DNA of 34,168 nucleotides from Paenibacillus agri (GCF_013359945.1 NZ_JABWCS010000179.1:1-34168); one strand, 5' to 3'. Shown: positions 24,550 through 33,063, counted from the first letter of the stretch. Notes: generated by a model from the letters alone, not told the origin. Program-made: numbers and translations.

Positions 24550-25968
24550 TTACGCCGCATCCTGGGCTTGCTGCTTAGCTGCTTTCTTGCTACCCGGACG
24601 CAACAGTAGAAGCACAACGATAAATGATGCCGAAATAAATACAATCGAACCAATAATCGCTGTAGAGACACCTGCTGTAAATTGCGCGTCGGTAGGCGTT
24701 CCAGTTCGAACGAACGATCCAAAAACCGCCGTAAGGACAGCCAATCCAAGCGATCCACCCGTTTGGTGGGCCACATTGACCAGCCCTGATGCCGCCCCCG
24801 CATCACGCGGATCAACATCAGACAGTCCAAAGGTGGTAAATGGAATAAACACAATACCTGCACCTATCCCCAATACAACCATCGGGATCATAAGCCCTGG
24901 GAAGAACTTCAAGTCCGTTGAAATCTGACTTAAGAAGATCATCGCAATGATGACTATAAAAATACCACTAATAAGCACTTTCGCATTTCCGTAGCGAGAC
25001 ACAAGCCATGGCATGGCATACATCATCCCGAACTGAACCATAGTCATAGGTAGAAAGGCTAGTCCTGTCTCCAATGCCGTAAAACCAAGCACATGCTGCA
25101 AGAATTGTGACATGAAGAAAAACATCGAGAAATTGCCGCCTACAAACAATAGTCTACCCAAATATGCGCCGGACCGTTCACGACTTGCGAATAGACGAAG
25201 CGGTGTAATCGGCTGTTCGACCCGTGACTCGATGAAAACAAACGCTGCCAGCAAAATGATTCCTATGAGCAATGAAGTTATGGTTACAGCATTCCCCCAT
25301 CCGTCGTCTGCCGCGCGGACAAAGCCATATACGAGAGCGGTCAGACCTACTACAGAAGTAATCGCCCCCATGATATCAAAACGACCGGTGCTTTTATTCG
25401 TCTCTGGCAAAAATTTCGGTGCCAGCACAAGCAGTACAATGCCGATCGGTACATTAATGAACATACCCACGCGCCAGGATACCCAGTCCGTTAACATGCC
25501 GCCTACAACTAAACCAATGCTTCCGCCAGCTCCGTTGACCGCACTGTACATGGCAATGGCTTTAACCCGTTCCTTGGTCTCCACAAAACTGACAGATAAC
25601 AGTGCCAATGCTGAAGGTGTGGCCAATGCTGCCCCGATCCCTTGCAAAGCACGGGTGATGAAGAGCATTTCAGCGGATTGAGCTAACCCGGCAAATAACG
25701 ATGCAACCGTAAAAATCGCTGTCCCGATTATAAAAACCCGTCTTCGACCAACGAGATCCCCCGCTCTCGCTCCGAGTAGCAAAAAGCCCCCGAATGCCAG
25801 AACATAAGCATTTTGCACCCAGGTCAAGCTCGTTGTCGCAAGGTGCAGTCCGCGGCCAATCTCAGGAAGTGCCGTGATCATAATGGATGCATCGAGAACA
25901 ACCATAAGCTGACAAGTGATGATGATAGCTAGAATGAGTCTATTATTTGACTGTCGGATAACAACCAT
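24550..25968 (-). CDS. MFS drug exporter, DHA2 (14-TM, EmrB/QacA-like)
   Basis: 472 residues, with about 14 hydrophobic segments, the size of DHA2 drug/proton antiporters. Motif A is GARAGDLVGRRRVFIIG (about 61-77) and the antiporter motif C region is NGAGGSIGLVVGGML. An early ALPEIGRGLHL, TSLTWVQNAY block is typical of the subfamily. The tail is basic and Ala/Gln-rich. A purine-rich AAAGG directly touches the ATG, so the start or the ribosome site is unusual; no better start is in frame. It is divergent from a TetR regulator, the classic arrangement for a drug-inducible pump. Confidence 0.92.
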   Translation of the reverse strand: MVVIRQSNNRLILAIIITCQLMVVLDASIMITALPEIGRGLHLATTSLTWVQNAYVLAFGGFLLLGARAGDLVGRRRVFIIGTAIFTVASLFAGLAQSAEMLFITRALQGIGAALATPSALALLSVSFVETKERVKAIAMYSAVNGAGGSIGLVVGGMLTDWVSWRVGMFINVPIGIVLLVLAPKFLPETNKSTGRFDIMGAITSVVGLTALVYGFVRAADDGWGNAVTITSLLIGIILLAAFVFIESRVEQPITPLRLFASRERSGAYLGRLLFVGGNFSMFFFMSQFLQHVLGFTALETGLAFLPMTMVQFGMMYAMPWLVSRYGNAKVLISGIFIVIIAMIFLSQISTDLKFFPGLMIPMVVLGIGAGIVFIPFTTFGLSDVDPRDAGAASGLVNVAHQTGGSLGLAVLTAVFGSFVRTGTPTDAQFTAGVSTAIIGSIVFISASFIVVLLLLRPGSKKAAKQQAQDAA

Positions 25969-26133
25969 CCTTTCTTGATGAATGAACTGAAGCTGATTTT
26001 GACAACCATCTGAATAAATAAGTTCAGTATGGTTAACTGTTGGCTGCTGGCCAAAAGTATTGACCGATGTGCTGAATTAGAATAACATGCATTTTAATCA
26101 AAGTAAACAAAAAACATTTATTTTGTCTATTAT

Positions 26134-26170
26134 GTATTTCGTGTATTTCTCGTATTCAATGCTGTATAAT
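26134..26170 (+). promoter_or_regulatory. tetR promoter region with 9-bp-spaced GTATT(T)C repeats
   Basis: TATAAT at 26165-26170 is a good -10 box, about 40 bases before the tetR start. Upstream, GTATTTC occurs at 26134 and 26143 and GTATTC at 26152, a 9-bp period overlapping the -35 position, which itself is a weak TGTATT. No convincing palindrome for TetR was seen in 25,969-26,211. Confidence 0.4.
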
Positions 26171-26211
26171 AAAGTGACACGGTTTGAGAGATTGGAGTTG
26201 ACATCAACACA

Positions 26212-26871
26212 ATGAGTACACAAGTGGAACCGAGAGAAAAACTACTCAAAAAACTAATACATTCCGGGATGAAGGATGGATTCCAACATTTGCGGATGGA
26301 TGACATCGCTAAGCATATGGATGTAAGCCGAGCGACTATGTACAAATATTTTTCATCCAAAGAGGAAGTTATAGCGGGTGTCGTGCAAGTTTTTGTCGAT
26401 TATATCGAAAGACTCGCAGATCGCAACCCCGAAGATGATGAGCGTTCGTTTGGGATCTGGTTCCAAAAGCTGTTCGACCAGACCGTATCACTCGTCGGTA
26501 AAGTCACCGACATCTTCCTCAAGGAGCTTCAGACGATCTACCCGGAGCTATACGATCAATTGAGAGCGGTTCTGAGCAGACGGGAACAACAAGCCCTCAT
26601 CTTCTATCGCGAAGGAAAAGAAAAAGGTATCTTCAATCCCATCAACGAGCGTCTGATCCTGCTTCAGGATGATCTGCTGCTGCGGGAAATCATCAATATG
26701 AAATATCTGCTGCAAAACCAAATCTCCATCGAACAGGTGCTGTACGATTACTACAACCTCAAAAAAATACAGCTATTCAAAGCAGAGAAGCTCGATATCG
26801 TGGATGATTCGTTGATTGAACCGGTCATTCAGCACTTCGTGTATAAGTTTAATCGGTCGTTGTCTTGTTAG
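26212..26871 (+). CDS. TetR-family regulator of the adjacent MFS pump
   Basis: 219 residues. Helix-turn-helix at about 24-50 (MDDIAKHMDVSRATMYKYFSSKEEV), with the remaining residues forming an all-helical ligand/dimer domain. The best upstream purine stretch is GGAG, about 14 bases from ATG, so initiation may be weak. It is divergent from the DHA2 exporter with about 240 bases between, which strongly suggests it represses that gene until a drug binds. Composition is similar to the pump gene and unlike the AT-rich genes on both sides. Confidence 0.9.
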   Translation: MSTQVEPREKLLKKLIHSGMKDGFQHLRMDDIAKHMDVSRATMYKYFSSKEEVIAGVVQVFVDYIERLADRNPEDDERSFGIWFQKLFDQTVSLVGKVTDIFLKELQTIYPELYDQLRAVLSRREQQALIFYREGKEKGIFNPINERLILLQDDLLLREIINMKYLLQNQISIEQVLYDYYNLKKIQLFKAEKLDIVDDSLIEPVIQHFVYKFNRSLSC

Positions 26872-26937
26872 AGATTTGAGCTTAGATGAGGGTAGCAATA
26901 AGACGACGTGAGCCTTAGAAACGGAGATTTTGCAAAC

Positions 26938-26978
26938 AAAAAGAGTTGACCTCGCAAATCACGAGGTCAACTCTTTTT
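26938..26978 (+). terminator. intrinsic terminator of tetR
   Basis: AAAAAGAGTTGACCTCG (26938-26954) is the perfect complement of CGAGGTCAACTCTTTTT (26962-26978). Confidence 0.9.
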
Positions 26979-27210
26979 GAAGATTTAATCCACTAAACAT
27001 ATCCTTTCAAGCTTTCTCTTATGTAGGCGTTTTGCATAATTCATATTTTGATTCAGTAAATTTAATTTTAATACAACCGCAAACGAAATCTGGGCCATCT
27101 TTCTCCCACTTGCTTTGCGAAGCATTTTATTAAAAAACTCGTTGTGTGACTTTCTACCTTCTCAACAGAGATCCCAGATGTTATGCTATTCCATCCCTTA
27201 TCATTATCCG
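26979..27210. other. AT-rich gap, no gene seen
   Basis: No supported reading frame and no clear terminator for the HNH gene. The stretch is AT-rich like the HNH gene itself and may belong to the same transferred segment. Confidence 0.4.
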
Positions 27211-28521
27211 TTATCTAAATTTTTCTATTAATACAGAGAAAAAAAACAATAGTTCTTCCTGTATTTTAATCTCATTTATTTCCATATCATGAAATTTCGA
27301 TAATATATCAGAAAGACCCGACTCCCATATTTGTTGTTCTATCTCTTCTACATTTTCAATGTTAGTTATAATTTTCAAGAATTCTACATAAAGTTCGACT
27401 ATCTCTTTTAAAAAATACTCGTTAATAACAGTATGTCTTGTAATTGCTGATTTAAAACTAGATAAAAAGTTTGAAAATGGCGCTTCAATTTCCATAGTGA
27501 TTTTAGCTAGAAGATAAAATTCATTTACTAATTGGTTAATAGAAGGAGGTTTAAATTCTGTTTGAACTAAAGGTATATTTTTTTCGCGTAAATTTACTTT
27601 AACCCTATCTATTACCCCTCCACTTCTAACTTTTTCTTGAACGTACAAAATTCGATCTGGCCCAGTATAGTTATGCGCTAGAATTACCCATCGTTTTATG
27701 CGTCCCAGTATAGTTAAGGAGCCGATTATTTTACCTAGGAATTCTGAGTAGTAGATCACTGCAGAGTTTATATGATGACTATATGTATTAAAAATGTCTT
27801 CAAATGAAAAAATAGAGGATGCTTCTATCGCAAATTCCAACCAATCACCATGGCTATAACGTGCAAAATCTCTTATTGTCTTCGTTAAGTCGCTTTTTGC
27901 AGTTTCTGGATCAAAACATGCCAAACATTTAATTAGAGTATGAGCTGCGGAGCGGTATTCGTCATCAAAGCAAAGCTGAGCATTAATTTTTAATATCCCT
28001 GGAGCTCCTGTAACAAATTCAGAATTGCGAATCTCTTCACGTATTTCCTCAAGTTCAGCTTCAGTCAATTCACGTCCTATTTTCTCTTCAATTACGTCTT
28101 TCTCGTCAAGAATGAGCTTGCGAGCTTGAGATTTACTTCTTAAATTAGCCTTAATCTTCATCCTGCCGTCATCCAGAGGAATAACATCCACTTTGGGGTT
28201 AATTACAGGTCTTCCGCCCTTTTCAATTGTATAACCTTCTTCAGTTGAAATACTAGGAATTTCTTGGTGTCTTTCACCTTTAAATTGCCAAGCATTCATT
28301 ATAAATTGAGTATATGGAGCAAATATGGAGTCTATACATGAGTAGTCTTCGTTGCAAGTGTCACATATCAACCGACTTGTTTTATGTGTCCCACCCCAAC
28401 AGGAATTAAAAATATGCTCAGCCTTAGTTGCTGGAAGTGAAGTACCGCAATAAAGGCAGCTAGTTAATAAGTTAGACTTAAAAGGAATATTCTTCTCAAT
28501 TTCTAATGGTTCCATATTCAT
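27211..28521 (-). CDS. HNH endonuclease-like protein (HNH_5 type)
   Basis: 436 residues from ATG 28521, with AGGAGG four bases upstream; an ATG two codons later has a better spacing and is an alternative. The N-terminal 65 residues hold CLYCG (22-26), EHIF (35-38), WGGTH and CDTCNEDYS (53-61): two Cys pairs and an EH...CN core typical of zinc-stabilised HNH_5 nucleases. The remaining 370 residues have no recognised domain; they are helical and charged, with RELTEAELEEIREEI near 157-171. Such lone nucleases occur in defence islands and mobile elements. It lies 420 bases after a membrane coiled-coil gene on the same strand. Nuclease activity is inferred. Confidence 0.75.
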   Translation of the reverse strand: MNMEPLEIEKNIPFKSNLLTSCLYCGTSLPATKAEHIFNSCWGGTHKTSRLICDTCNEDYSCIDSIFAPYTQFIMNAWQFKGERHQEIPSISTEEGYTIEKGGRPVINPKVDVIPLDDGRMKIKANLRSKSQARKLILDEKDVIEEKIGRELTEAELEEIREEIRNSEFVTGAPGILKINAQLCFDDEYRSAAHTLIKCLACFDPETAKSDLTKTIRDFARYSHGDWLEFAIEASSIFSFEDIFNTYSHHINSAVIYYSEFLGKIIGSLTILGRIKRWVILAHNYTGPDRILYVQEKVRSGGVIDRVKVNLREKNIPLVQTEFKPPSINQLVNEFYLLAKITMEIEAPFSNFLSSFKSAITRHTVINEYFLKEIVELYVEFLKIITNIENVEEIEQQIWESGLSDILSKFHDMEINEIKIQEELLFFFSVLIEKFR

Positions 28522-28944
28522 ATAACCTCCTACTCTTAACAAAAACTCGGGAAAATTAAAATCAAACCATCCAGTCTCATCCTCAAATTGTAAAGATTAT
28601 CTGATGAAATTCATATATCCAGAGTAGCTTTATTGCGTTGATATCCGTTGACTTATAGTGATTTATATTCAACTAAGACTTAAGAAGTAAAGTAGCTAGC
28701 TGACGAACTGTAGTAATTACCTATGGATTAAGAAGCTGTATTGACCGACCTATGTTAAGAAGATATAAGTTTATTAGCTATTAGGGGTTACAGACATTGA
28801 AAGAATCCCTTAGTTTACCCCATTTAAAGCAAATGATTTATCCTCGGTAGCCTTTTTAATCCGAGATACTGATTAAGCATTCTGTAGTTAAAAATAAATT
28901 ATCATGATTATACTGCGCTATCTACCTTGCATTTTAATCTCTCA
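28522..28944. other. gap with three TTAAGAAG 8-mers
   Basis: No gene seen. It must hold the HNH promoter and the end of the coiled-coil transcript, but no strong -35/-10 pair or hairpin terminator was found. TTAAGAAG occurs at 28680, 28728 and 28755, which may be chance in such AT-rich DNA. Confidence 0.4.
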
Positions 28945-29910
28945 TCATGATGCATCGTTTTGACTGTTTGAATTCATTTTCAAATTCGCTATCCATATGT
29001 CTTTTATTGTTTTAATCTCATTTAAGTGAGAGTTCCAATCTTCATAGTTAGTTTCTATTTCTTCATAAAAAGTCATAGTTTCAGCATCCGTTAAAAGTTT
29101 TATATTCATAACTCCTTCAAAATTATTCATTATATCCCATAAATTAGATTCTTCCTTTTTTAAATTTTCAGATAAGTATTTTAAATGAGCCACTACATCC
29201 TCAATATTATTAAATTCCATTCCTAACTTAAGTCCTAATTTATACAAGACATATTTTAGGCCTTTTTGTGGCATTTTAATTATTTGACTTGTTTCAGAAA
29301 TAATTTGTTCAGCATCCTTAGTATTATTAAGGTATCTAAATATTAAAATGATGCTATCTGTAACATTTTGCATTATTTCATTTAAATCACATAGTTCATC
29401 AAAGTTATTTTTATGCTCTTTAAGTTTACTTGAAAAGCTATCAAGTTTTTGATGGAACTTATCCAGATCATCTTTAAACCTCTTTACTTCTTTATATTGC
29501 TCCTCAATTTCGTTTGATTTTGATTGAATATTAGCGTTAATTTTACTAATATCCCTCTCAATTCCCTCAATTTTATTTAATTTTTCATCAATTCCTTTTT
29601 TAATGTACCAACCTATTAGCCCTGTGACAGTCGCTAAAGCTAAAGCTATTAATCCAACAAATAAAGCAGAGGTATCAATTATTGCAGACAAATTCCCTTC
29701 AAGATTAGCAATCTTTTCATTTTTCATTTCGAGAACAATTTTAGTTAATTCATCCTCAGTGAGTGGTCTTTGCTCAGCAAATTTTGCATCTATAATTTTT
29801 TCTATTTCTGTGAGGGTAATTGGTGTTGTTTCCTCTTGAGCATGCACAATACTATTTGTAACAAACAGCACAAATAAAACTGTCGAAAAAATAGTTATTA
29901 GTCTTTTCAT
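28945..29910 (-). CDS. signal peptide-TM-coiled-coil protein of unknown function
   Basis: 321 residues from ATG 29910, with AGGAGG six bases upstream; the TTG one codon earlier is less likely. Residues 1-25 form a signal peptide (ending VHA-Q). About 55 acidic exported residues follow (TLTEIEKIIDAKFAEQRPLT), then a membrane segment at about 82-107 (ALFVGLIALALATVTGLIGW). A long cytoplasmic Lys/Glu-rich coiled coil spans about 110-180, with a helical tail. No enzyme motif is seen. The layout, outside sensor plus inside coiled coil, resembles membrane components of abortive-infection and stress systems. The broken ATPase fragment lies upstream. Confidence 0.7.
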   Translation of the reverse strand: MKRLITIFSTVLFVLFVTNSIVHAQEETTPITLTEIEKIIDAKFAEQRPLTEDELTKIVLEMKNEKIANLEGNLSAIIDTSALFVGLIALALATVTGLIGWYIKKGIDEKLNKIEGIERDISKINANIQSKSNEIEEQYKEVKRFKDDLDKFHQKLDSFSSKLKEHKNNFDELCDLNEIMQNVTDSIILIFRYLNNTKDAEQIISETSQIIKMPQKGLKYVLYKLGLKLGMEFNNIEDVVAHLKYLSENLKKEESNLWDIMNNFEGVMNIKLLTDAETMTFYEEIETNYEDWNSHLNEIKTIKDIWIANLKMNSNSQNDAS

Positions 29911-29954
29911 CAATAGCCTCCTAGTAGTCTAAGTAATGGTGATGTTCGAGTTTT

Positions 29955-30182
29955 TTAATTTCCAGTAGCAAGACTGATAACTCCCCAATATTTCCTCCAA
30001 TCACTCAAAAACCGGTAATAATAGGTCTTCAATATATTAATGAAAGATATTGGTGATCTCTCATCTATGATAAGCCTTAGAGAAAACGAGACATTTGTTT
30101 TCCCAAAACCATTAGGACCAATTACGGTATTGACACCTTCCGTAAAATGAAATTAACTTTTTGAAACTTTCTTATGTTTCAT
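29955..30182 (-). pseudogene. decayed N-terminal fragment of an AAA/SMC-like ATPase
   Basis: Reading from ATG 30182 gives MKHKKVSKS, a TAA, then FHFTEGVNTVIGPNGFGKTN with a recognisable Walker A (GPNGFGKT), followed by SFSLRLIIDERSPISF and a stop at 29955. Intact relatives start MKIKKVxIxNF and carry the same Walker A, so one codon has become a stop, and everything after about 75 codons, including Walker B, is gone. It is a remnant of an OLD/RecF-like ATPase of the kind common in defence systems. Confidence 0.65.
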
Positions 30183-30929
30183 ACTTTCAAATTATATCTA
30201 AATAAAATTACTTTTTAAAAAATCAATCCATTTAGCAGGATATCCGACCCCCTTTTAATCACTTCTCATAACAAATTCTACCACATTTTTTTCAATTTCA
30301 TGTATCCATTTACAAGCAAAAAATACAATATTAATCGCCTTTCGACTTAAACTTAAAATAAATCTATCTAGCTAATAATGTAGATTTTAACGATTGATAA
30401 GTCGCTAGTTACCTATTTTCGTTAAAATGCTTATTTGTCAGCAATGATACCTTTGAAAGACTAAACAATCGGATCTCACCAAATTATTGCAACCTAAAAA
30501 AACCGAGACCTTTTGGTAAACGGACAATATAGTTTTACCAAAGGTGAGTCTGTAGAATAGTTTGTATAACTCCAAAACCAAATAAAATGATTACAGCCAA
30601 GTAGGCGGAGAACAATTTGAGAAACTTATCTGTTGAGGCGATTTGGTGAATTTTATATGCAGTGATGAGCACCTTTTAATCTATAAGAAGTATGAAGTCA
30701 AAACTAAAACGATGCAAATAGTTGTAATGTCAAAAGCAAGAAGACTAATTGTCAGCGAATATGGTGAGTAGGAAAACATGTTTTCAAATGAGAAAATAAA
30801 CAAGTTTGAGCCGTAGTCATATAGAAGCGTCTGAAAATAGTATCTGGAAACTGTAAAAATATCAATTCAAACAGTTTATTCTTGATATGCGGCGTGAAAT
30901 TAGTGTTATTATTGAAAAGGTAATATTAA
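30183..30929. other. AT-rich gap with a stem-loop and coding traces
   Basis: An imperfect inverted repeat (AGACCTTTTGGTAAAC, 30506-30521, facing GTTTTACCAAAGGT, 30532-30545) lies in the middle. To its right, around 30,598-30,770, a plus frame reads DEHLLIYKKYEVKTKTMQIV between stops, with in-frame TGA and TAG. That is coding-like but broken, and no family is recognised. Confidence 0.35.
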
Positions 30930-31235
30930 TTAAGTTACCCCGTCGTTGAGAAAAAACTAAGTGAAATAACTAAAAAATCACAAAAGAGGTTTGCTAATGA
31001 TACCAACACAATTGATAGATATACTAGTTGGAGCAATTAACGTGCAGAGAAAGGCACTTATAAGGATATAAACACAAAAAATCTGAGTGGTGAGGAAAAT
31101 ATTACAATAGATTTGTTAAAATCATTTAAACTTTATTGTTCCCTAGCTATTAGGGAGTTCCAAGATACTGAGCAAAATTCAACAATAGAAGTTACTACAA
31201 GGGACTTCCCCAATATTCGTAGTAAAGTACGATGA
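30930..31235 (+). pseudogene. decayed reading frame, unknown family
   Basis: About 100 codons are open except for one TAA at 31038. The frame reads EKKLSEITKKSQKRF, then DTNTIDRYTSWSN, the stop, and then GTYKDINTKNLSGEENITID and LAIREFQDTEQNS to TGA 31235. Residue use is coding-like but no start or ribosome site is seen. It ends under the convergent small membrane-protein frame. It may be the tail of a broken gene of the same decayed locus as the ATPase fragment. Confidence 0.3.
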
Positions 31236-31428
31236 GATTCGGTCCGATTATTACATTGAGAACCATCATTATACCTCCAATTATGACATGGCCAATTCCA
31301 GTTAAAAATCCTTTGGTATAAAAGTCAGGAAAAATCACATGAAATAATAGAATAATGAGTACAGGTAGAATTATTGAACCAATCAAGCTAATGATAATTA
31401 CTACAAACCCCTTCATTGTTAGGCTCAA
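31195..31428 (-). CDS. small hydrophobic protein, unknown function
   Basis: 77 residues with two long hydrophobic segments (about 5-33 and 43-70) and almost no soluble part. The start is TTG 31428 behind a G-rich GGAGATGGGGAA; an ATG four codons later lacks a site. No family is recognised. Its end overlaps the decayed plus-strand frame, so at most one of the two is functional. It could be a toxin-like or immunity-like membrane peptide, but nothing shows that. Confidence 0.45.
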   Translation of the reverse strand: MSLTMKGFVVIIISLIGSIILPVLIILLFHVIFPDFYTKGFLTGIGHVIIGGIMMVLNVIIGPNLIVLYYEYWGSPL

Positions 31429-31630
31429 AATTCCCCATCTCCCTTCCTTTGATAATCTCCGACTCAGACCCAGCTACATTTGCTAATTTCAATTCATTTC
31501 CATCATATCACACCACTTCCAACTTACAATCTCCCTGCTCTGAATCGTTTCCATAAGATGTGGGTAATAATAACGCTATATCAATCTATTTACATGTATA
31601 CCCACATTGAAATAAGGAGCGTCTACCACC

Positions 31631-32671
31631 ATGACATCTTACAAATACCGACTTGAGCAAAAAAAACCTCACACAGGCACGGGCGGGGTTTCACGCGGAG
31701 CTTCAGTTCGGGATTTCCCCGCTTCCGTGGGCCTTGCTGGTGTATCCATGCGATTGGAACCGGGAGGTATGCGTGAACTGCATTGGCATGCCAATGCAGC
31801 AGAATGGGGTTATGTCATCAGTGGCTCCTGTCGTACGACAGTCATTCATCCTGACGGACACGCGTATACCGATACGTTTGAGCCAGGAGATGTTTGGTAT
31901 TTCCCGCGTGGTTATGGCCATTCCATTCAGGGACTTGGTCCGGAAGAATGTCACTTTATTCTTATTTTTGATAACGGGGATTTCTCGGAGGAGCATACCT
32001 TTAGCATTACGGATTTCTTGACCCAAACACCTGACAACATTGTCGCCCAAAATCTCGGTATTACGGAAGAACGGGCGGCGCAGCTTCCTCAAGGAGAATC
32101 GTATTTTGTCAAAGGGCCTGTCCCGAATGACAGCTCCTCGGACGGAGCGTATCGCCGCAATTCAGAGCTAACGTCAACGCATCGTTATCCCCTAAGCGCC
32201 AAGCAGCCTCGACGTGCTCCCGGAGGTGGAACCCAGCGTACTGTGACGGTCGAAGACTTTCCCATCTCATCCACGATGTCGGGGTCACTGATCGAACTTC
32301 AGCCGGGTGCACTACGGGAGATGCATTGGCATCCCAATGCGGATGAATGGCAGTATTATATCAGCGGACAAGCTGAAATGACTGTATTTCTGGCAGAAGG
32401 CAATTCGGTTACAGAGCAGTTTGAGACAGGAGACGTTGGTTATGCCCCGATGGGTGCAGGTCACTATATCAAAAATACGGGCGAGGAAGTCTGCCGCGTA
32501 TTAATTGGATTCAACAATGCTCACTACGAAGCCATTGATCTGAGCGAATGGCTTGCGGGCAACCCCATTGACGTGCTGTCTACAAATCTTGAAATGTCCA
32601 GGGAAGAAGCAGCAAAACTGCCGAACGACACCCTTTTCATTGCTCCGGATCAAGGTAAGAAGCGGTCATAG
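31631..32671 (+). CDS. bicupin of the oxalate decarboxylase family
   Basis: 346 residues, with AAGGAGC about 10 bases before ATG. Two cupin domains each keep a full Mn site: His51, His53, Glu58, His97 (RELHWHANAAEW, GYGHS) and His232, His234, Glu239, His278 (REMHWHPNADEW, GAGHY). The domain-1 lid that in B. subtilis OxdC reads SENST is SEEHT here (119-123), keeping the key Glu120 but changing the next two residues. In domain 2 the Glu corresponding to OxdC Glu333 is Gly293. It lacks about 40 N-terminal residues of OxdC. Decarboxylation of oxalate to formate and CO2 is likely, with another carboxylate or oxidase activity possible. The last bases overlap an integrase scrap. Confidence 0.88.
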   Translation: MTSYKYRLEQKKPHTGTGGVSRGASVRDFPASVGLAGVSMRLEPGGMRELHWHANAAEWGYVISGSCRTTVIHPDGHAYTDTFEPGDVWYFPRGYGHSIQGLGPEECHFILIFDNGDFSEEHTFSITDFLTQTPDNIVAQNLGITEERAAQLPQGESYFVKGPVPNDSSSDGAYRRNSELTSTHRYPLSAKQPRRAPGGGTQRTVTVEDFPISSTMSGSLIELQPGALREMHWHPNADEWQYYISGQAEMTVFLAEGNSVTEQFETGDVGYAPMGAGHYIKNTGEEVCRVLIGFNNAHYEAIDLSEWLAGNPIDVLSTNLEMSREEAAKLPNDTLFIAPDQGKKRS

Positions 32672-32753
32672 TTCAGCTGACATGATATTGCGTTACTTCA
32701 AGCCCACAGAGGAAGACAGGCTAAGAGCCATTGAGGGGTTGTATAAGGACTGA
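32664..32753 (+). pseudogene. C-terminal scrap of a tyrosine recombinase
   Basis: In the +1 frame relative to the cupin gene, GGT CAT at 32664 begins GHSSADMILRYFKPTEEDRL and ends EGLYKD with TGA 32753. It matches the end of phage/ICE-type integrases: the catalytic GH dipeptide and the nucleophilic Tyr in LRY. Only 29 residues remain, so it is inert. Its first codons lie inside the last codons of the cupin gene. Confidence 0.72.
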
Positions 32754-32760
32754 AATAAGC

Positions 32761-32788
32761 AGAGCCACCGATAAAGGGCGGCTCTTTT
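32761..32788 (+). terminator. intrinsic terminator after cupin/integrase scrap
   Basis: AGAGCC (32761-32766) pairs with GGCTCT (32780-32785), with extra CC/GG pairs inside, followed by four T. Confidence 0.7.
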
Positions 32789-33063
32789 ATTATGCTCTAC
32801 GGGGCTTGTAAGGCTTTTAATTAGCTATACCCATTGCCGAATGAATTGGTTTCTGATGTTACGGCAGAGTTTACCCTCCTTCGCTCCGCACAATTTTTTT
32901 CTAAAAATACCATGTGAGGGCACTCCTCCCAAAATTCATTAAGCTATCTGGCAGGATAGTTTAAACGTTCCTCGAATATTTTACCAGTTGGATAATCTAA
33001 TGAAATTTGTTGAATTAAGGTTGTCTGAATGAAACGAAAATCTTATAGATAAGGGTGATTCAT
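32789..33063. other. gap, no gene seen
   Basis: AT-rich non-coding stretch. It should contain the promoter of the CPT-like kinase, but no clear -35/-10 pair was found. Confidence 0.4.

Noticed and set aside
26130..26360. Minus-strand frame beginning with repeated Asn-Thr-Arg at its end
   Set aside because: The tripeptide repeat is only the 9-bp DNA repeat of the tetR promoter read backwards, and the rest is antisense to tetR.
28680..28762. Three TTAAGAAG copies as a possible CRISPR-like or operator array
   Set aside because: The spacing is irregular (48 and 27 bases), the unit is short, and the DNA is AT-rich, so chance is likely.
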